From Microdochium bolleyi (Eukaryota > Ascomycota > Sordariomycetes > Xylariales > Microdochiaceae), in assembly GCA_001566295.1 (NCBI GenBank), contig KQ964245.1, forward strand, positions 501,524 through 565,523: DNA of 64,000 nucleotides, given 5' to 3'. The notes beneath the pieces are model-generated. The model saw nothing but the letters and a program-made list of their open reading frames with translations. It ran no database searches and was not told where the DNA came from. Position 1 is the stretch's first letter. Each line of letters starts with the position of its first letter. Positions 45,504 to 57,200 of the stretch are shown here, piece after piece. A program made the position numbers and the translations under genes.

Positions 45504-46282
45504 ATGAGCGTCCCGCGAACAGCTCGAGCTGTTCTCAGCAGGCTCGCCACTGCTCAGTCAACGTCTACAACAGTGTCGTGCCAGCACGCTTTCCGACGCT
45601 TCTCGCAAGCATCTCGTCGTGCCGCCCCCGAGAAGGTCCAGACTACGTCATCCTTCCAGTCGTACCCGCTGCCCTCGAAGCCGCCCACACAAGCGCGGAA
45701 CGAGCCCATACCCGAAACCTCGATAGCCGGACCGAAGCCACGCGCGCCTCAAGCTTCGGCATCAGAATCCCAGACGGTTGGGTCAACACCAGCACAGCCC
45801 TCCCCGATCGCAGCGCAGGGCCCGGTGGCGATAACAGAGCAGGAAGCACAGAAGCCGAAACCCGCTCCACCGAAGCGCAAGCTCAAACCGCGGAAGGCCG
45901 CCATCAAGCTGACGCCAACCGCGGTTGAGCATCTACGTGCGCTCTTGGACCAGCCCCAGCCGCAGTTGATCAAGATTGGTGTGCGGAACCGAGGATGTAG
46001 CGGTCTCGCGTACAACCTGGAATATGTGGACAAACCCGGGCCGTTCGACGAAGAGGTCGTGCAGGATGGCGTGAAGGTCCTCATCGACAGCAAGGCGCTA
46101 TTCAGCATCATCGGCAGTGAGATGGACTGGATCGAAGACAAGCTGAACCAGCGTTTCGTCTTCCATAACCCTAATATCAGTAAGTCTACGTGGTGGTCCA
46201 CAAGCACCATTATACTAGAGTACTAATCTGTGTCATTGCCGTAGAAGAGGAATGCGGTTGCGGCGAATCGTTCATGGTGTAG
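45504..46282 (+). CDS. ISA1: mitochondrial iron-sulfur assembly protein Isa1 (A-type)
   Basis: Two exons, 45504-46179 and 46245-46282 (donor GTAAGT, acceptor GTAG); 237 residues. The N-terminus is rich in Arg, Ser and Thr without acids (MSVPRTARAVLSRLATAQ), a typical mitochondrial presequence. A Pro/Ala/Lys-rich linker runs to about 130. The A-type scaffold domain follows from AIKLTPTAVEHLRALL with the three metal-ligand cysteines: Cys165 in RNRGCSGLAY, and Cys229 and Cys231 in EECGCGESF. The last two Cys are in the 38-base final exon, so the splice is essential for function. Isa1 acts with Isa2 and Iba57 in maturing [4Fe-4S] proteins in the matrix. Confidence 0.95.
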
Positions 46283-46784
46283 ATAGAGTCCTGGATCAGG
46301 CCACAGCCAACGTTACGACTTTATGGACACCACCACCAATCATTTGCATCAGACGGCGTTCGGAGATACCATTTAGATCAGCATATATACACATTCTTCT
46401 TCCCCGAGGACACGGACAACCCTTGCAAATCTCGACTCCTGAGACACTTACTTTTGGCACCTTTGCAGCTTACCGTTAACTCGTGCGTGCTCGGCCTTAG
46501 CTCGACGGGGCGGCTTTCTGCTGACGCTGGCAACGCTGAGTCACTTGACTGCGAACGGCGCACGTGAATTTGTCTTTGCAACCGCAGCTCACGGAGCTAC
46601 GACTTCTCATGAGCAGGTGGCATAGCACTATTGTCCAGCACGATCATCATGCTATCTGCATCAAGCAAGTTTATGATTACGATTATGCCGAATTAGTATC
46701 CGACTAGTGAGATCTTGTGCAACCCAGGCACGGGGCTACCGATGTCAACGCCGTGCGCAACACAATAGACGAAAACAAGGCTCA
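46283..46784. other. convergent intergenic region
   Basis: It lies between the stop codons of ISA1 (plus) and the MFS carrier (minus). AT-rich, no gene; it should hold both polyadenylation regions. Confidence 0.45.
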
Positions 46785-48431
46785 TCAACACCGGACCCTG
46801 ACCTGCAAGCCCCCGCTCTTGTAGCGAGCAAATACGATGCACCCAAACCCAACGAAAGTCATGCACGCTGCCCACGCCTGCGCTCCCGCATATCGGCCGC
46901 CGCCAGCCGCTAATATCGCACCGCCCAGTGGCGGGCCTGTGAGCGACGCGAATGATGTCACGCCAAACGCCATACCAAGCCTGGTCCCGGCCATGTCGAG
47001 CCTCTTTGTGATGCTTGCAATCGCCGACGGGAACATGCTCTGGAAGCCTGCGGTGCAGATGCCGTAGAACACGGTAAAGATGTAGTACCCCGTGACATCG
47101 TGGACCGCGAGCCAGGAGAACGCAACGGCGGTCCAGACCAGGCCAACGGACAGCATGACGTTCATGGGCCCCACGCGGTCGCTGAGCCACGGGAACAGGA
47201 CCCGGAAGGGCATTCCGACGCCGTTGAGGATGATGATAAGCGTGGACGCCGTGGCGTAGTCGAGGCCCAGCGTCTCGCGGCCATATGATGCGATCTGTTT
47301 GGACACATGTCAGCAGCTTGGTCCCGATACGACAGCCGGATCCATGCGAAGATGACTCACATAATAGAAGGTGAAATAGTTTCCCCACATCAGCGCAAAG
47401 AACCCGAGTGCAAACGCAACATACACGGGCTCCTTGAACGCTGTGCGATCAATCACGGGCCCGGACTCACGCGGCGGCAGGCGGGGCCTCATGAACGCAA
47501 ACACGACTGACAAAGCTGCGAGGTTGATGAACGCCAGCACGCGCGCAGTCCACGCATATCCGACCTTGGGGATCAGCTCGCGCACGACAACCGGGTAGAT
47601 GATGCCGCCGGCGCTGTTGCCCACCGTGACCAGCCCGATTGCCAGGCCCCTGCGCGCCTGGAAGTACGTGGTGACCAGCGCGACGCACGGGGTGAAGAAG
47701 ATGCCGCCGCCGATGCCCGTCATGACGCCCTGCGTGAGCATGAGCGCCCAGTACCGGTCGCCCGAGATGCTCATGAGGAACATGCCCGCGACCTGGACCA
47801 CCGCGCCCACGAAGAACGTGGGGACGAACCAGCCCGCGTCGAGCAGCCGGCCGGAGAAGACGCCGACGATGAGCGTGAACCAGATCTGCACGGAGCCGAT
47901 CCAGGATATCGTCGAGGGCGGGATCCCCTGCGCGGCAAAGGCGGTCGTGTAGTACGTCTGGAACGCGCCGAAGGAGTTGACGTACCCCCAGGTAGTGAAG
48001 ATGACGAGCCAGCCGCACGCGACCTGCGTCCAGGCCTTGAGTCCGCCATCGGGAGGCGGGGGAGGCTCCGGCCAGTCTCTGGTCGTCAGGCGCGAGAGTG
48101 CCGCGGCGAGGGCGTTGGAGGTCGTGCGCCGGATCGTGGAGGAGGCGGCGCCGGCGGAGCGCTGGGTCTGGTTGGTGCGGGTCGTTGTCAGAGGAGGGGC
48201 GGCGGTGATGGTGTCGTTGTTCGTTTTCTCGCCTGGGTTCGGCTTGGAGGTCCGGATGGCTGCTGTATGGAGGCTTGATCTGTCGTCATCGTCATCGCTG
48301 CTGGTGGCGTGATGGGAATCATGCGATGTTCTCGTGGAAGTGTGTCCTGCCTGGCTTTCCTGCTCGTTGTGGTTGGGCATCTTTTCGTTGGTGTCCGCGG
48401 ACCCTGAGTGGCCGATGTTTCGTGCGGACAT
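46785..48431 (-). CDS. MFS monocarboxylate-transporter-like permease (MCH type)
   Basis: Two exons, 48431-47361 and 47294-46785 (donor GTGAGT, phase 0); 526 residues. A Ser/Thr/Asp-rich cytosolic N-terminus of about 120 residues, with a five-Asp run, precedes the PDGG motif at 127-130, which opens the first helix in the fungal MCT-like (Mch) family. Twelve hydrophobic segments follow. Conserved features are GYVNSFGAFQTYY after helix 1, GIGGGIFFTPCVALVTTYF in helix 4-5, RRGLAIGLVTVGNSAGGIIYPV, and YGICTAGFQSMFPS in the second half. Yeast homologues (Mch family) do not all carry monocarboxylates; riboflavin is one known cargo. Cargo here is unknown. Confidence 0.92.
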
Positions 48432-49341
48432 GGTGATCGACTGTCACGCCGAGGAGGCGCAAGTTGTGGGATGTCAAGTGTGCTTCGTTGTACTTGATCG
48501 CAGCCCGGGAACCATGTTTGTGCAGTTCAGTCACGTAGCTTGTTCAAGGTGTGTCGTGCAGAAGTGCAGATGGAGAAAGAATCTTCGATTCTAAGACGGG
48601 CACGGACTAATGAGTATGGAGACGACTACTGTTCTACTGCCAGGTCTACCACTATCCCTGGGCTTGGAGCATTGAATGCAATAAATAAGTCGAAAAGTCT
48701 CTGCTTGCGCAAAAAGGCACTGCGATAAGCAGCTTTTGGCTCACGGTTAGGTAACAGCCAACGGGTGGTCGGCTCCGTGGTCGGACAAGACCGCGTCACG
48801 AGCCCAAGTAGCAGCCCAACCGGTCCGCCCGCCCCCCTTGTGAGAGCAAATCTCAAATGAAAAGAGCCTAATCGACTCCAGAAACATGCAAGCAGTGTAC
48901 CCAATGGGTGGTGCACTGCAGATATCGCCCGACGGAAGGGAAGAAGATAAAACAAAGCAGGGGCGAAGGACAATGGGGCGGGCTCCACTCGGGAGAGCCG
49001 GTGCCGATCCGCGGCCGCCCAGGAGGAAAAGGCAACTCCGCTTGCGGACCCGCACCTCGTGGCAATTCTCCCCGAGGGCCGGTGACCGGAGCGCCGATGG
49101 CCGCCCCTGAGACTCTCTGTCGTTGGAGACATCCTCCTGGCTTCTCATCGATGTCCAGACCGGGCCGGATGCGGCTGATGATGATGATGGCGATGGCGAT
49201 GTTGGTGTTGATTCAGACTTGTGCATTCGGGCTTTAGTTGCCCAGATGTACTTGACAGGGCATGCGGGTGTCTGGATCGGATGCGCCAAGTCAGTGTCCA
49301 GTAAATCACCGTCTGCTCCTGGAGGCAGTCGTACACTTACT
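48432..49341. other. intergenic, promoter of the MFS carrier
   Basis: It lies upstream of the MFS gene and downstream of the FMO-like gene, both minus strand. A minus-strand frame at 48747-49376 is open but overlaps the FMO end and has no domain. No gene supported. Confidence 0.4.
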
Positions 49342-51426
49342 CTAGTGAACAACCCTGACAGCCTGCGCGGCCTCACTCTTCAACTTCTTGTATGCCTCTT
49401 CCCTCGCGCTGCCCTGGGTCTCAGCCTCGACCGCCTGTGTGCGCTTGAAGGACTCCTGCCTGGCCATGCTCTGCGCTCTGAGCTGGCCACCATCTTCCGT
49501 GCCGACCTTGTCCTTATCTCCTTGCTCTTCCGCCTTCTTCTGCTGTTGCTCCTCCTCTCTCTGCAACCTCCCCAGTGGCCCAAACACCACACCGCCCGTC
49601 GTCGCGCTGCCGAGCGCTGCTCTCCGGGCCTTGATCTGCTCCCGGAACTCCTCGTACCGCCGGTGCCACTTGTCGCTGAGCCCAGGCATCTCCGGCACCC
49701 CCAACCTGCGCGCGTCCGTGTTGGCCCAGGCCAGGATCTCGTCAATGTACACCGTCTCGCGGCCCATGAGGCTGTGGAAGCTGCGCAGGGACTGCTGCTG
49801 CTGCTTCTCTCTCTGCTCCGGGGTCTCATCGTCACCGGCCTTTGCAGGGATAGCAACAGCGGCAGCAACAGCTGGAACAGCAGCAGCACCCTCCAAGACT
49901 CTCCGCTTCCTCGAGACGTACTCCTCCCTCATCTCCTCCCTGGCAGGCAGCTGCGCAAAGCCCGCCAGCACGCGCGCGACCACGGCGGCCTGGAAGTCGA
50001 ACATGCTGAACGTCGAGGTGTGGAACACGACGCCGACGAACGCGAGCGACGGGTCCGGGATGTACCAGATGTCCCGGTGCAGGTTGTGCGTGAGCAGGCC
50101 GTCGCGCGTCACGACGATCTCGTCACCGGCCTGGCCCGCGGGGACCGCCGGGTCCTGCAGGCGCGGGCCGAGGAACGGGTACGATGTGAGGTAGCCCGTC
50201 GCGAGGATCACGTGGTCGATGTCGTGCAGGAGCGTGCCGTCCTTGAGGCGGACTGTCCTGCTCTTAGGCCGGCTGTCCTCTGCTGCGGCATCGCCGCCGG
50301 CCGCAGCAGCTGCAGGAGCAGGAGCAGCGAACTCGAGGATCTCGCCGACCTTGATCGCCGGCTCGGGCGCGCCAATGTCCCACTGCCCACCGCGGGAGCT
50401 GACGTACACGGTCTTCCCAGCCTGCGACAGCTCCTTCGCGATGTCGTGCGACGACGCCGAGCTGCCGATGATGAGCACGTTGCTGCCCGGGAACCGGTCT
50501 GGCGTGCGGTAACCCTTGGCGTGGCTGACCGAGCCGGGATATGCGTCCCGCCATGCCTGGAGGCCGGGGAGCTCGGGCAGCCGCGGGATGTGGTAGTGGC
50601 CGCTTGCCACGACGACGGCGTCGAACTCATGCGTGGCGTATGTGAACAGCGACTTTCTGCTGCTGCTACTTTCAGCTTTGCCGTCGTCAGCTACGGAGGC
50701 TGACGACCCCGTGGTGCCTGGTCGAGCTGGCTGTACCAGCGTCTTTGTCCGGACCGTCCACTTTCCCCTGTAGATACTATCGCCATTCCGTGCATGATCC
50801 CCAGCCTCGTGTGTCTGTCCGTCTGCCTCCCCGTTCCGATGCTTGCTGATACTCTCCACGCTGGTGTTGAGCACCACGTGGTCTCTGGCTCTGGTGCTGT
50901 CTGCCAGGTCGCGGATGTACTTGGCGATCAGTTCCCGGTCCACAAACTCCTCCGTGCCCTCGGGCCAGGCCTGGAGCGAGCTGTACATGAGCGAGGTCGG
51001 GACATTGTTCTTCAAACCCTTGTAAGCCGGGCCTGGCGGTGCGTGGATGAGAGCAGCTGTGTCGTAGTCTTCGGTCGTCTCCGGCTGACTTCCGCCATCC
51101 AGCGCCCCAGGCACTGCAGATCCCGCACGCGGTCGTTCTTGTGATGATGATGATACTGGCAGCGGATTCGCAGCCGGCGGCACGTCATTGGGATATCCGG
51201 GCTCCAGCGGGTGGCGCTCGTCGTACTCCCACACGCCGCCGACGAAGTCTGACCTTTCGAAGACGGTGACCTCGAACTGGTGCCTGTGTTTGTTGTGCTG
51301 CAGGATGTGCGCCGCCGTGGCTATGCCGCTGATGCCGGCGCCGATGATAGCGATCCGTCTCGGCGACGTGCCATCTCCATGGGCAGTGTCGTCCCGCTGA
51401 GCGACTATCGGCGTAGAGGAAGACAT
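49342..51426 (-). CDS. FMO-like flavin-dependent monooxygenase
   Basis: Intronless, 694 residues, ATG at 51426. FAD-binding GAGISG at 29-34, then ERSDFVGGVWEYDE. An FMO-type segment YKGLKNNVPTSLMY follows a Pro/Ser/Gly-rich insert of about 50 residues. The NADPH-binding Rossmann motif is VLIIGSSASSHDIAKEL, and the late ATGY motif is VILATGYLTSYPFLGP. Two further low-complexity inserts, one Ala-rich after KVGEILEFAAP and one Ala/Val then Glu/Gln-rich, and a highly charged coiled-coil-like tail of about 70 residues make it longer than typical fungal FMOs (450-600). The substrate may be a soft nucleophile such as a thiol, sulfide or amine. A Baeyer-Villiger role is less likely but not excluded. 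Confidence 0.92.
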   Translation of the reverse strand: MSSSTPIVAQRDDTAHGDGTSPRRIAIIGAGISGIATAAHILQHNKHRHQFEVTVFERSDFVGGVWEYDERHPLEPGYPNDVPPAANPLPVSSSSQERPRAGSAVPGALDGGSQPETTEDYDTAALIHAPPGPAYKGLKNNVPTSLMYSSLQAWPEGTEEFVDRELIAKYIRDLADSTRARDHVVLNTSVESISKHRNGEADGQTHEAGDHARNGDSIYRGKWTVRTKTLVQPARPGTTGSSASVADDGKAESSSSRKSLFTYATHEFDAVVVASGHYHIPRLPELPGLQAWRDAYPGSVSHAKGYRTPDRFPGSNVLIIGSSASSHDIAKELSQAGKTVYVSSRGGQWDIGAPEPAIKVGEILEFAAPAPAAAAAGGDAAAEDSRPKSRTVRLKDGTLLHDIDHVILATGYLTSYPFLGPRLQDPAVPAGQAGDEIVVTRDGLLTHNLHRDIWYIPDPSLAFVGVVFHTSTFSMFDFQAAVVARVLAGFAQLPAREEMREEYVSRKRRVLEGAAAVPAVAAAVAIPAKAGDDETPEQREKQQQQSLRSFHSLMGRETVYIDEILAWANTDARRLGVPEMPGLSDKWHRRYEEFREQIKARRAALGSATTGGVVFGPLGRLQREEEQQQKKAEEQGDKDKVGTEDGGQLRAQSMARQESFKRTQAVEAETQGSAREEAYKKLKSEAAQAVRVVH

Positions 51427-52581
51427 CTGTTAATCTCCTCTGCAAGGAGCTATTTTGCTTCTAGACGGCACGGTATAGCTACCTCGCTCCAGACGCGAAT
51501 TATGGGGTTGCTGGTACAATGAACCGAGAAAACTTTAAGAGCCTAGAAACAAGTTTATGCCATCTGGTTCCGAGTGAATACTATTACAGGAAGCGTTCTA
51601 ACACCCACTGTCGTAGATAGAAGCACCCACGACAGGATTGTCCGCAGAAGCACTCATTGCGTTATCGACCATCCACTCCGCGCCATCCTCTCTCCCTCGG
51701 CCGGACCTCGCCTGTTACCCCCCCAAATGACAAGGTTGAGGGGGGTTCTCGCATCCGACGGGTGGCGCGCGGAAACCTCGGAAGTGCCACCACGGGCTCG
51801 CACGCGCAGTGCGCCGCGTTGGTGGTGGTGGTGCCATGTAACTGGTGTATCACGCAAAGACAACCTGTGATGGCGTGTGTGTGTTTGTGTGGCCGCGGGT
51901 GTCCACACGGGCTTTGCAGATCACGCCATAGACGCCCCCGGTGCTTGGGGGGAGGGGACTTGCAGCCGTGCATTAAACCCGAGATAATTACCAACGTCCT
52001 TGCGGGGAAAGGCCATCGTCGTCGTGCGAGAATGCATGGCGTGCTTTGAGCTGCTTGGATCATGTGGCATCCCCGACCTACGTGTACGTGGGGGTTCACG
52101 CTGTTCGTGACAACCGTGACTTGTCACCTGAAGACAGATTTCAGTATGTTGAGGCACTAAGCTCCAGAGTACGACTGAACACAGAAAGGGCAACAAAAAG
52201 ACATAGTTTGACTTCGCCAGATCGTCTAACATCGCAGTGGGTATTCAGACACTGCTTCATTTGAAGAGCGCAAAGTGACTAGGCGTTTCTGGCATACAAG
52301 TGTTCTCTCTACGTGCATGGTTATATTGATGTACCGCAACTGTGCCCTATCATCTGGTCGTATACCACTTTCCAGCTCTGTCTGAAACATTCTCAGATAG
52401 CTGAGGTCATCAGCGACAATTTGTTGATTTCTGGGCCTCATTTGCATGCCACCTGATATTCACAAATTTGGCTGTGATAATTCATGACAATTGTAGCACT
52501 CATCACATGTATGAAGGCCTCCAAATGAGCTCAAACAAACATTAAACAGCATCAACTAGCTGAGCGTTACATCTGTAGACC
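51427..52581. other. intergenic, promoter of the FMO-like gene
   Basis: It lies between two minus-strand genes. Overlapping frames at 51574-52264 on both strands look random. AT-rich toward 52440-52580 (dioxygenase terminator). No gene supported. Confidence 0.4.
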
Positions 52582-53979
52582 TCACTGAACCGGCCCATCC
52601 TCGGGCAGCTCGTCCTTGTCCAGAAGTCCCAGGGCCTGCCGCCTCGTCGGCGCAGAGGGGTCAAAGTACGGCTTCTCGGCCAGAGATGTCACGCGGGTGC
52701 CGTGGCGTGGGTGCTTGCCGCCATAGTCCCAGCTGGCATTGTGGATCGTGATTCTGAAGGAAAAGTAATCGTGTCAGTCAGTGTACGAACCATCATAGTG
52801 ACTCGAAAGTCCCAGCGGCGTGTTGGGGAGAAAATGAACAAGCATACCTGTTGTCCCACAGCGCGCTCGTCCCCGGCGTCCACTTGAACCGCACCTGGAT
52901 GTCGACGTTCTGCTCGTACACGTCGTACAGGTAGTTGAGGATGACGTCGCTCTCGGCGCGGTCGAGCCCCACGATGCGATCCGTCATCGCGCGGTTCACC
53001 CACAGCGCCTTCCACCCCGTCGCCGGGTGCACGCGCACGAGCGGGTGCACGCGCTCGACGTGCTTGGGGCCGTGCTCCGGGTGGTCGCGGTCGAGGTACT
53101 GGTGCGCGGACTGGTAGACGGCATACTTGCCGTCGATGATCTTGCGGAAGTCCGGCGAGAGCTTCTCGTAGGCCGAGTAGCCGCTCGCCCAGAGCGTGTC
53201 GCCGCCGCTGGGCGGGACCTCGTCGTTGTGGAGATGTGTGATTCTGTGCGAGATGATACGGTGGTCAGTCAGGGGCTGGATGTCCCCGCGGATAATCATC
53301 TAGAGCGTGGTGTTTGGGGTCGCTCACCCTGCTGGCTGCAGCTCGTGGACAAGGTCGGTGTGCCATCTCGAAGCACCGCCGGGGTTGCGGAATGACGCCT
53401 TGCGCTCGGTGGCCTGGAGGTCCGGCCAAATGACGGTCACGCCGAGCTCGCCGGGCACCTGTGGGACTTGGGGCTGCGTCGGAGGAGAGAAGGGGTCAGC
53501 GGTTGTCATGCTGCAGATGCGAGCGGTCGACTTACATGAACCTCCGGCAAGCCATAGTACTTGCCGAGCTCGAGCTGCTGCTGAGGCGAGATGTCCTGGT
53601 TGCGGAAGAACACGACGCTACGCTCAGCGATCAACAGGGCGAGCTCGTCCTTCTGCTGGTCGGTAAGGTCCTTGAGCTGGAGACCCTCGATCTCGGTGCC
53701 AATGTGAGTCGTCAGGTCCGTCACCTTCGTGGCGGCGGAAAGCAGGGCGCTCTTGGACTTGTCGGCGCGCGCACCGGCGTCTTTGTACTCGCGCGGCTCG
53801 TTGCGGATCTTGTAGACGTCCTGGAGGTAGAGAGGGACAGAAGGGCGGTAAGGGTAGCCGTTGGACAGGTCGACGCCGCCTTTCTTGAGGCGGTTGAGCG
53901 TGCGGTCGGGCAGGCCGAGGGTGTCCTTGATGGGCGCAACGTAGTCCTTGATGGACTCGTCAATGGGGGCGGGAGCCAT
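52582..53979 (-). CDS. TauD-type Fe(II)/2-oxoglutarate dioxygenase (sulfonate dioxygenase-like)
   Basis: Four exons: 53979-53536, 53473-53328, 53243-52848 and 52753-52582; 385 residues. The Fe ligands are His186 and Asp188 in SRWHTDLVHE and His333 in RITIHNASWDYGG. Arg345 or Arg349, in HPRHGTRV, is placed to bind 2-oxoglutarate. Other family blocks are SVVFFRNQDISPQQQLELG, TVIWPDLQATERKASFRNPG, ITHLHNDEVPPSGGDTLWAS and HPLVRVHPATGWKALWVNR. The family includes bacterial TauD and yeast Jlp1, which release sulfite from taurine and other sulfonates. Divergent from a Dal5-family permease, which fits uptake plus cleavage of an organosulfonate. Exact substrate is inference. Confidence 0.93.
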
Positions 53980-55502
53980 GGCGCAGGGATGAGATTGGGA
54001 TGCGAGTATAAGTGTAGTGAAGTATCGAACAAAGCACGTGCCACTAGTTCGCGTGCTGTACAATGGTTATAGAACGTTGTCCACGGACGGTATGATAGTT
54101 CAGGGTATGTGCCTCCAATGTAAGGCTTAGTTCATGCAGTCGGTCCGCATTGGAAAAGCAATGGCTCCGACGGACCGGGGCACGAGGTTAAGTACAGTTA
54201 CTATAGTAGCCTGATCCTGCGATCTCGGCTCGGCTTAGAAATTGACTGAGAGTCTTCTCGGCCGTTGCGGCCTTCTCCAACATGTTTGCATCGTCTGAAA
54301 GTAATCCCGGATGACCAATTTCGTCCCTCAGCTGGTAGATAAGATGAGGGGTTCGGACGACGACATGTCCTCACGCGATGACGAGCTGGCACCACTCTCC
54401 GCAAGTCGCGATCTCCTCATCGGCCCTTGTAAGTCGCAAGCACTTCTATGGCCGCGCGAGTCAGCATAATACGGCGACGTCCCCCACACCGGTGGCACGA
54501 GGAGTTGCGCCGCACGTTGTGTTGCCTCCGACGGGTAACCTCCCCAGCGGGGAACCATGTCTTGCCCGGGCTCGCCAATTGAAGCGAGGAGATTTGCGAC
54601 ATGTGCAAGGCGCCATTGTTAGCCGCGATGGCGGGACGCGTGGGCGGCGCCGCATAAGTGGCCGGCCAAGGGGGTTGGAGTTGTTGGAGACCCTCATTGC
54701 GTGATCGCTCCCACAGCTGATGCCACATCTGGGCCATGGCCAGCCAACTAGCTGACGCCCATTCCTGCACGGCTTGCCGTTGCGGGGAGACATATTTGAC
54801 ACCATGAAACTTCCTCTTACACGAAGATAAGTGTTCATGGCCCGTTAGTGGCGAGCTTCAACGCCGGATCTTAACCGAAGAATGCACGCGCAGGGGCTCC
54901 CCATGTCCCGCCCATGCTGTCACGACGTCCGCCGGCGGCTGATGTGGATGGTCAGGACTGGCAATGATTCACTTCTGCAAGGCGCCATCGCGAGGCGTTG
55001 CCGCTATCTGGCACCCGCACATCACATCAGTTACAAGGGTGATGAGACAATACCTGGCATGCTGGTCGAGACCTGGGAATCACGCTCGCGGCGTCTCCGA
55101 TCTGCCGCCGGTCAGTCCCGTCGGGGGGCTGCTGTCCATATTTGCGAGAATTCTTTGGGGGAAAAGTGGCTACGAAAGAGGTTTCTCGGCTTGATAACAC
55201 CGTGGGTATAAGACATTGCGCCAAGAGGCTAGGATATAGACAAGCCTAGACCCAGGAGCTGAAAGCCATGGGTCAAAGCTCCGACGGAGCTCGACCTTGT
55301 CAGGAACAGCAGGGCAACCTCATAGCTCGCGAGTCAGGTATATAACCATATATCCTCGATCTATCGTGCAGATCCGGTTCAGGGAGGGTTCTCGTAGTTC
55401 TATTATCCCCTTCATCCTGGGGTACGAGCCGCCTCTCAGCTTGTTTCATCTCAAGTCCCTCTCCAGACCAGCCAGCCCATTTACCGAACAAGTCTCGAAG
55501 CA
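53980..55502. promoter_or_regulatory. divergent promoter between dioxygenase and Dal5-type permease
   Basis: 1.5 kb between two head-to-head genes likely used together. A TATATAA element at 55339-55345 is about 160 bases before the permease ATG. No ORF is convincing. Shared regulatory sites would be expected here, but I cannot name them from sequence alone. Confidence 0.45.
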
Positions 55503-57200
55503 ATGGCTTCTGCCGCCGACGACAGCAAGAAGGCACAGGTCCGTGAGGGCTCCGCCTCATCGTCGGATGGCGACCGCCCTCGAACCGACATCGTCGCCGA
55601 GGCGCCCAAGCGGACATGGAAGTCCAACCTCTGGGACAGCTGGGACAAGCCTCCCGAGGAGCGCCGGTTCCTTGCTAAGCTCGATGCTGTAGTCATCACA
55701 TTCGCTACTTTGGGATACTTCATCAAGTACCTCGACCAGGTCAACGTGGCCAATGCCTACGTCTCTGGCATGAAAGAGGACCTTGGTCTGCAAGGGAATG
55801 AGTACAATATGATCATCATGTTCTGGACTCTAGTTAGTTTGTCCCAAGGCTTCCTCCTATAGCCCTACTTGCTAACCTACCTTGCCTAGGGCTATGTTTT
55901 AGGAGAGATCCCGAGGTAAGTGAAAAACAAATGAGAAAGTCCTCGGGGACTCTTCGTCCTGCGATGTGGTTAGCATAACGAACAAGCTAACCCAGGAGAA
56001 TAGTAACATGTTGTTGACCAAGGTCCGGCCGGGCTTATGGATCCCCTTTTGCGAGACCGTTTGGTCCGTCCTCACCATCCTCCTCGCAAAGTGCACAAAC
56101 GTACAGCAGATCTATGTCCTCCGATTCTTCAGTAAGCACTCCCGACTTCCCGCTACAGGTATTGACTGAGACTTGTCGATAACCATGGACTAACGATGTC
56201 AACAGTCGGCCTCGCCGAAAGCGCCTTCTACCCGGGCATGCAGTACATCATTGGCTCATGGTACCGAAAGGACGAGCTTGCTAAACGCTCCTGCATCTTC
56301 CACGCGGCTGGCAGCATCGGCACAATGTTCAGTGGATACCTGATGGCGGCAACATACAACCTCGACACGGTACATGGTTACAAAGGGTGGCAGTGGCTCT
56401 TCATCATCAACACGGTTATCTCCCTACCCATTGCTCTCGCAAGCTTCTTCTTTATGCCCGACGTGCCCGAGATCACCAAAGCGTGGTGGCTCACCGAGGC
56501 CGAGATCGAGCTGGCCAAGAAGCGGATGGCGCTTGAGGGTCGCGCGACTCGCGGCAAGTACACAAAGGCCAAGTTCAAGAAGATCTTCAGCTCGTGGCAC
56601 ATATACGCCCTGTGCGCGCTGTACATCTTCTTCAACAACGGTGCTGGGTACGGCGGCCAGCCCGCGTTCCAGCTCTGGCTCAAGTCCAAGGGCTACAGTA
56701 TCGCCGCGGTCAACAGCTACCCGACCATCGCGGCCGCGCTGGCCGTCGTCTTCACCTTCATCTACGCGTGGACATCGGACACGGTGTTCAAGGGCGCGCG
56801 CTGGCCGCCGATGGTCTTCGCGGGCACGGTCAACATCATCCTCTTCTCCAGCCTCGCCGCGTGGGACGTGCCCGACGGGTGGAAGTGGTTCTGCTACCTC
56901 TTTGGCAACATCAGCGGCGGCATCAGCGGGCTCACGTTCGCCTGGGCGCACGAGATCTGCAGCGACGACAACGAGGAGCGCGCGCTCGTCACGGGCGCTA
57001 TGAACGAGATGGCTTATGTCTTCCAGGCGTGGCTGCCGCTGGTCGTCTGGCAGGCCACTGACGGGCCGCGCTACCGCAAGGGTTTCATTACGGTGACGGT
57101 GTTCGGAGCGGCCTTGATCACTACGGCACTGACCATCAGGTACTTGTTTGCCAAGGAGAAAGCGGCGAAGGCCAAGGCGAGAGAGAGTGGTGGAGCCTGA
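55503..57200 (+). CDS. Dal5-family MFS permease (anion:cation symporter)
   Basis: Four exons: 55503-55832, 55890-55915, 56004-56131 and 56206-57200; 492 residues. The 26-base second exon encodes GYVLGEIPS across the junction and is needed for helix 2. Conserved features are LDAVVITFATLGYFIKYLDQ in helix 1, NVANAYVSGMKEDL, the GYVLGEIPSN-MLL segment, and GLAESAFYPGMQYIIGSWY in helix 4-5. WLTEAEIELAKKRM in the central loop is the hallmark of the allantoate/pantothenate/nicotinate permease family. Twelve hydrophobic spans are visible. Relatives carry small organic anions, including sulfur compounds (yeast Seo1 group). Gene context points to a sulfonate or related acid. Confidence 0.95.

Noticed and set aside
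49123..50703. 526-codon plus-strand frame
   Set aside because: Exactly antisense to the FMO-like gene, a mirror of its GC-rich codons; no domain of its own.
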